Shown here: positions 31,105 through 34,412 of the stretch, in pieces
Numbering within the stretch: position 1 is the first letter of the stretch
Layout of the letters: each line of letters starts with the position of its first letter
NCBI GenBank assembly: GCA_019359375.1
Contig: JAHHHL010000059.1
Location: forward strand, 1-34,412
DNA length: 34,412 bases
Reading direction: 5' to 3'
Origin: Lyngbya sp. HA4199-MV5
GTDB taxonomy: Bacteria; Cyanobacteriota; Cyanobacteriia; Leptolyngbyales; Leptolyngbyaceae
Translations under genes and position numbers: made by a program
The notes under the pieces: generated by a model
Databases searched by the model: none
What the model was told of the DNA's origin: nothing
Seen by the model: only the letters and a program-made list of their open reading frames with translations

Positions 31105-31722
31105 GCGGTGGTGCGATCACTGCTTTCCAGCGGTCGTAGCGCCACAGCCTTACTTGCACTCTCTGCCTCAAAAAAGACTCTGCCTCAAGAAAGACTATGT
31201 TGCAGGATGTGATCCAATTCTTAAGACTTTTTCCCTACTGCTTAAGAATAGCTGGAAAAAAACGAAGGGTCGTCTACAATGAAGTGAGCGGAGACGCATG
31301 TTTCCGTTCACTCCTCACACCACACTCCGCTCAAACGTTTGTTTGGGCGGTTCCTTTTTATGCGTTCTTTTTATGCATTCCATAGAGTCGGTTGTAAAGG
31401 TGTTGCTGCCAACTGAGTCAGCGAAGAGAGACCAGAACGCTCTCTCAAGACCTTGATCAGGCGCTTTTCCAGCATCTAGCCTGTGAGAACTCAGTTAGAA
31501 TGCCTCTACGATGACTAACCCGATCGTACTGCTATAGCCGAGTAGCGTCAAAAGCACTGTTGGCGAGCAAAACGGCAGGGCAGTGATGAGTATGAACAAG
31601 TGCCCGCTTCAGCCGCCTGAAAACATCAAAATTTATGTCTAAAGATCGGCTTCGTCGCCTTTATGGTGTCAATTGTCGCTATGGTAGAATCTTGTGAAAC
31701 GATATAGGCAAGGGTTCCAAGC
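31105..31722. other. Spacer of about 620 bp holding yfr1
   Basis: Besides Yfr1 (31281-31359), it contains a tandem direct repeat with CTCTGCCTCAA (about 31160-31193) and, near trxA, a -10-like TAGAAT at 31685-31690. A short open frame at 31197-31385 runs through the Yfr1 terminator and is not credible. I see no protein gene. Confidence 0.7.
31281..31359 (+). ncRNA. yfr1: Yfr1 small regulatory RNA
   Basis: The highly conserved single-stranded motif ACTCCTCACAC of Yfr1 is present at 31310-31320. It is preceded by a stem-loop (GTGAGCGGA 31284-31292 with TCCGTTCAC 31303-31311) and followed by the terminator hairpin (CCGCTCAAAC 31327-31336 with GTTTGGGCGG 31341-31350, loop GTTT, then TTCCTTTTT). 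TACAAT at 31275-31280 is a good -10 box. Length, structure and location between guaB3 and trxA agree with Yfr1 of other cyanobacteria, where it base-pairs with target mRNAs such as porin messages through the CU-rich motif. Exact ends are estimated. Confidence 0.93.
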
Positions 31723-32046
31723 ATGTCAGCAGCCGCACAAGTTACCGATTCTACTTTTAAACAAGATGTCCTTGAGAGCGAGATTCCAGTTTTAGTAGAC
31801 TTTTGGGCTCCCTGGTGTGGTCCCTGCCGCATGGTAGCGCCGATCGTGGATGAAATCGCTGCACAGTACGACGGTCAGGTAAAGGTTGTAAAGCTCAATA
31901 CCGATGAAAATCCGAGCGTTGCGAGCCAGTATGGCATCCGCAGCATTCCCACGTTGATGATCTTCAAGGCTGGACAGCGCGTTGATATGGTGGTCGGTGC
32001 AGTACCAAAAACAACTCTGTCAAACACGTTGGAAAAATATCTATAG
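31723..32046 (+). CDS. trxA: Thioredoxin (m-type)
   Basis: This 107-residue thioredoxin reduces disulfides in cytosolic targets, receiving electrons from thioredoxin reductases. It shows the active site [13 protein letters not shown], the conserved Asp in [30 protein letters not shown] with the cis-Pro in [12 protein letters not shown], and VGAVPKTTL. Length and the [18 protein letters not shown]-terminus fit the TrxA/m type of cyanobacteria. ATG 31723 is preceded by AAGGG. A TAGAAT box at 31685-31690 would give a short leader. Its place downstream of yfr1 is typical. Confidence 0.97.
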   Translation: MSAAAQVTDSTFKQDVLESEIPVLVDFWAPWCGPCRMVAPIVDEIAAQYDGQVKVVKLNTDENPSVASQYGIRSIPTLMIFKAGQRVDMVVGAVPKTTLSNTLEKYL

Positions 32047-32080
32047 GATCACAGATTGATTAAGGTGCAACTCTCTGCAT

Positions 32081-32104
32081 GGGGACATAGCATTGCCATG
32101 TCCC
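32081..32104. repeat. Small palindromic intergenic repeat (copy 2)
   Basis: GGGGACATAGCATTGCC followed by ATGTCCC is a hairpin closely related to 11484-11510; both share GCATTGCCATG at the centre and have G-rich left and C-rich right arms. Confidence 0.65.
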
Positions 32105-32262
32105 TACCAAACCTCAGATTTACAGATGATTTAATTCACGATCCATAGCTTATTTGAGCTTGAGTTAGGCTACCAGCCCAAGCTAAATGCAGTCACTTGC
32201 AAGAATCAGTTCACAGGGTTTGCGGACTCTACGATCGCTGATTTGCGCTCACTCTGCAAGCA

Positions 32263-32295
32263 AACGCCTCAGAACCAGACCTTCTGAGGCGTTTT
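32263..32295 (+). terminator. Intrinsic terminator
   Basis: AACGCCTCAGAA (32263-32274) pairs perfectly with TTCTGAGGCGTT (32282-32293) around a 7-base loop and is followed by TT. Together with the two terminal T of the stem this gives a short U-run. It is the only strong terminator after trxA, 217 bp beyond the stop, and shields the LOG gene from read-through. Confidence 0.8.
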
Positions 32296-32363
32296 CAGTT
32301 TATTTGCTGAATGAGGTGGGCGATTATCTCGATAAAATAGAGTGCTAGCTGTTGGAGGCATAC

Positions 32364-33428
32364 ATGGCTTCATCTCCGTTGTCAAACCCATCTGAGTCAC
32401 TACATGGGGATGTGCTTCATCTGCTCGATCGCTTACCGCATTTGAAACACGGGGAACTCATCCAGCTTGCTTTAGCCACGATTGTCAGGATGGCTGGGGA
32501 TGACATTGACCGCTTAGATTGGAAGATCTGCAATGCGTCGCTACAGGATATGGAACGGGCATTTAAGACGTTCTACCCGTATCGACATGTGCGCAAAGTG
32601 GCGATTTTTGGGTCTGCCCGCATTGCGCCCGAAACAGAAGAGTATGCCCTGGCAGTGGAATTTGCGCGCCGTGTGACAGAGCAGGGTTTCATGGTCATTA
32701 CGGGCGCGGGTGGCGGCATTATGCAGGCAGGAAATGAGGGTGCAGGGCGCGAAAAGTCCTTCGGGTTAAACATTCAGTTGCCGTTTGAGCAGGGTGCAAA
32801 TCCGTTTATTGAGGGCGATCGCAAGCTCGTGCCGTTCAAATACTTTTTCACCCGCAAGCTGTTTTTCTTGCGTGAAAGCGATGCCCTGGCACTGTTTCCC
32901 GGTGGGTTTGGCACCCAGGATGAGGCGTTTGAATGCATTACGCTGAGCCAAACGGGAAAATCATCCCCTGTTCCGCTTGTGCTCATCGACAAACCGGGCG
33001 GTAACTATTGGCACGATTGGAACGATTACATTCACAAACAACTGCTGAAGCGCGGTTTGATCAGCCCAGACGACCCCAGCTTGTATACCATTACCGATCG
33101 CCTGGATGTGGCGTGCGAGGCGATCGCTAGCTTCTACCGCGTCTTTCACTCCTGCCGCTATGTGGGCAACCGACTGGTCATTCGGCTGAACTTAGAGCCT
33201 ACGGATGGCGACGTTGAGCGTTTGAATGCCACGTTTAGCGACATTCTGGTTAAAGGACGCATCGAAAAGAGCCAGCCGTTACCCCACGAAACCTTAGCGA
33301 CTGAAGGCTTATCCACATTGAGTCTGTACTTTAACCAGCGGGACTTAGGGCGCTTGTATCAACTCATTGCCACTATCAACCAGTTCGGCAAAACGACTGA
33401 AGAGTCCAAACATCCAGAACGGAAATAG
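32364..33428 (+). CDS. LOG family protein
   Basis: LOG-family enzymes are nucleotide phosphoribohydrolases; some release cytokinin bases from nucleotides, others act in general nucleotide metabolism. The 354-residue protein has the Rossmann-like core (VRKVAIFGSARIAPETEEYA, MVITGAGGGIMQAGNEGAGR) and the signature FPGGFGTQDEAFE, which matches PGGxGTxxE. It is longer than plant LOG proteins: about 85 N-terminal and about 100 C-terminal residues (RLVIRLNLEPTDGDVERLNA, LYFNQRDLGRLYQLIATIN) extend the core, as in long bacterial members. ATG 32364 follows GGAGG at good spacing; the in-frame start at 32352 lies four codons earlier. Confidence 0.9.
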   Translation: MASSPLSNPSESLHGDVLHLLDRLPHLKHGELIQLALATIVRMAGDDIDRLDWKICNASLQDMERAFKTFYPYRHVRKVAIFGSARIAPETEEYALAVEFARRVTEQGFMVITGAGGGIMQAGNEGAGREKSFGLNIQLPFEQGANPFIEGDRKLVPFKYFFTRKLFFLRESDALALFPGGFGTQDEAFECITLSQTGKSSPVPLVLIDKPGGNYWHDWNDYIHKQLLKRGLISPDDPSLYTITDRLDVACEAIASFYRVFHSCRYVGNRLVIRLNLEPTDGDVERLNATFSDILVKGRIEKSQPLPHETLATEGLSTLSLYFNQRDLGRLYQLIATINQFGKTTEESKHPERK

Positions 33429-33546
33429 ACGCAGATCCCGGCTTTGAACAGCCACGCACGGAAAGAATGTGGCTAAAACTGCTACATCCATGAGCAAAGT
33501 TGGCTATTCTAGGGGCTAGAGAACAGTTGATGAACAAGCCGCTGCT

Positions 33547-34146
33547 ATGCTTTCACAAATTGTGCGTCCGATGGTTCAAACCCAAATCAGGTTACTGGCA
33601 AACAGTCGTGCCACCCGTCCGACAATGGTTTCTACCGTTGCACACTGGCTGGGCTTTTTGGGCGTTCGTGCTCAGGTGACACAACTGAATGCGGGTTCGG
33701 GTAAAATCCACATCTCCATTTCGGTGGATAAGCCCGAAGCCTGTGATACCCATGACTGGCAGCAAATTCTCCGCAACCTGGATGTGTCTGAAACGGAAGC
33801 CGATGCCGTTGTCACTAATCCCGCAGAGTTTACACCGCAGCAGAAAAGTAAGATGCAACGGCTGCTGGCGTATCTGATTCAGGTTGGCAATCCCGATCAG
33901 CCAACCGACTGGGAAAGCCTCCAGCCCCAGTTGCAAACCTTTGGGTTGCCTGAAGAAACCATTCTAGGGATTCGATCGGCTCTCAAAGTGCCCCAATCGC
34001 TCGAAGACTTGTTAGAAGGACTCGATTCTGACGTAGCGGCTGTCGCGCTGCCAAAAGCTGTGAGTATTGCCATGCTCGATCGTGCCGTGAATCCTCATGA
34101 AGACCAGGCGTTGATGTCATTGCTGAAGGCGATGAAGCATCAGTGA
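33547..34146 (+). CDS. Conserved cyanobacterial hypothetical protein
   Basis: This 199-residue soluble protein starts MLSQIVRPMVQTQIRLLANS. It has a middle region with beta character (VTQLNAGSGKIHISISVDKP) and a helical C-terminal half ending in SIAMLDRAVNPHEDQALMSL, which vaguely recalls TerB/DUF533-like helical bundles. I do not recognise a named family and assign no function. There is no signal peptide. ATG 33547 is the natural start, 118 bp after the LOG gene on the same strand; they may share a transcript. A purine-rich repeat begins immediately after the stop. Confidence 0.8.
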   Translation: MLSQIVRPMVQTQIRLLANSRATRPTMVSTVAHWLGFLGVRAQVTQLNAGSGKIHISISVDKPEACDTHDWQQILRNLDVSETEADAVVTNPAEFTPQQKSKMQRLLAYLIQVGNPDQPTDWESLQPQLQTFGLPEETILGIRSALKVPQSLEDLLEGLDSDVAAVALPKAVSIAMLDRAVNPHEDQALMSLLKAMKHQ

Positions 34147-34149
34147 GAT

Positions 34150-34190
34150 AGAAGGCAGGAGGCAGAGGGCAGAGGGCAGAAGGCAAGGGG
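34150..34190 (+). repeat. GGCAGGAGGCAG-type purine-rich repeat
   Basis: GAAGGCAGGAGGCAGAGGGC and following AGAGGGCAGAAGGCAAGGGG units lie just after a stop codon. They belong to the same family as those at 21146, 27974 and 29733. Confidence 0.75.
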
Positions 34191-34282
34191 GTTGTTAGTT
34201 TGTTTATTGTTAGTTTTTAGTTTTTAGTTTTTAGAAAGAATAGCTCATGCACTAACAACCAACAACCAACAACTAACAACTG
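34191..34282. repeat. Dispersed GTTGTTAG/CTAAAAAC repeat (copy 2, inverted)
   Basis: This is the reverse-complement relative of 21892-21963: three TTTTTAG units, then GCTCATGCACTAACAACC, then CAACAACCAACAACTAACAA. The GTTGTTAG at the left and CTAACAAC at the right can pair to form a large hairpin. Confidence 0.7.
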
Positions 34283-34407
34283 ATTTAACTAAATCGGGTA
34301 AGCCCCCGGCTTTGCCGGGGAGCCGCTCAAAAGTTTGACTGGGTGCAGCCATAGCAGAAAAATTCTCCTGTTTGAAAGCACAAGTGCTTTCGCGTGTTCA
34401 GGAGAAT
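34282..34407. other. Three hairpins at the window edge, possibly the end of a mobile element
   Basis: GATTTA-TAAATC (34282-34295) is followed by CCCCGGC-TTT-GCCGGGG (34304-34320). A compound hairpin comes next: ATTCTCCTG (34362-34370) pairs with CAGGAGAAT (34399-34407), enclosing GAAAGCAC (34374-34381) paired with GTGCTTTC (34384-34391). The GC hairpin resembles those near the ends of cyanobacterial IS200/IS605-type elements, but no transposase is visible, so it could equally be a terminator and an RNA or repeat. Confidence 0.5.
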
Positions 34408-34412
34408 TGAAA

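Larger units (their letters stand above)
32047..32363. other. Spacer of about 315 bp after trxA
   Basis: It contains the second small palindrome (32081-32104), a strong terminator hairpin (32263-32295), an AT-rich stretch with TAAAAT at 32333-32338 that may be a -10 box for the LOG gene, and a GGAGG ribosome-binding site at about 32354-32358. No coding sequence is seen. Confidence 0.6.

Noticed and set aside
31197-31385. 62-codon open frame between guaB3 and trxA
   Set aside because: It runs through both hairpins and the terminator of Yfr1, which explains the sequence better.
33578-33600. GGTTCAAACCC-like string resembling a tRNA T-arm
   Set aside because: It lies inside a coding sequence and no acceptor or anticodon arms can be folded around it; no tRNA was found anywhere in the window.

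Overview
The window comes from a cyanobacterium, most likely a filamentous Leptolyngbya/Oscillatoriales-type strain. It carries a form IB rbcL-rbcX-rbcS cluster, a RuBisCO activase with a small-subunit-like tail, a CCB-type cytochrome b6f assembly factor, the small RNA Yfr1 between guaB3 and trxA, a PEP-CTERM protein, SLH-domain proteins, and very frequent HIP1 octamers (GCGATCGC). The genus is inference.

Layout. (1) 1-4.3 kb: a conserved hypothetical gene apparently broken by an in-frame TGA, a secreted DUF2141 protein, endonuclease V (nfi), and an SLH-anchored GHL10 glycosidase-like protein. (2) 4.4-8.5 kb: an AT-richer accessory block. Three attC-like inverted-repeat sites delimit a two-gene unit (membrane protein plus methyltransferase) and a UPF0175/DUF3368 toxin-antitoxin pair. 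An orphan, shortened antitoxin and a multi-pass membrane protein follow, bracketed by 38-bp imperfect direct repeats. (3) 8.5-15.3 kb: an S9 peptidase, an N-formylglutamate amidohydrolase, and a large exported TPR-CHAT protein with an intact His/Cys dyad. (4) 15.3-18.1 kb: two tandem antitoxin/RelE-type modules (the first with a nonsense-mutated toxin), an internalin-like LRR lipoprotein, and a stand-alone PD-(D/E)XK protein. (5) 18.5-23.3 kb: the carbon-fixation locus rbcL-rbcX-rbcS, an SGNH hydrolase, and rca. (6) 23.4-29.7 kb: a PEP-CTERM beta-propeller-like protein, an SLH membrane protein, a DacB-type D,D-carboxypeptidase, the CCB factor, a DUF456 membrane protein, a small membrane protein and a MerR regulator. 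(7) 29.9-34.4 kb: guaB3, yfr1, trxA, a LOG-family protein, a cyanobacterial hypothetical, then repeats and two strong hairpins at the window edge.

How the parts work together. RbcL and RbcS form RuBisCO, RbcX chaperones RbcL assembly, and Rca reactivates inhibited enzyme and probably docks in the carboxysome through its SSU-like domain. The SLH, GHL10, DacB and CHAT proteins belong to the envelope and periplasm. The toxin-antitoxin modules cluster in two accessory patches, one marked by attC-like sites.

Non-coding structure. Many spacers contain a purine-rich tract (GGCAGAAGGCAGG type) just after a stop codon, a pyrimidine-rich tract just before the next start codon, or both. The opposed tracts could pair. 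In one case the purine tract has become the C-terminus of a protein. The best candidates for something new are the attC-like cassette block and this purine/pyrimidine spacer architecture. No integrase, transposase, CRISPR array, tRNA or rRNA is visible.
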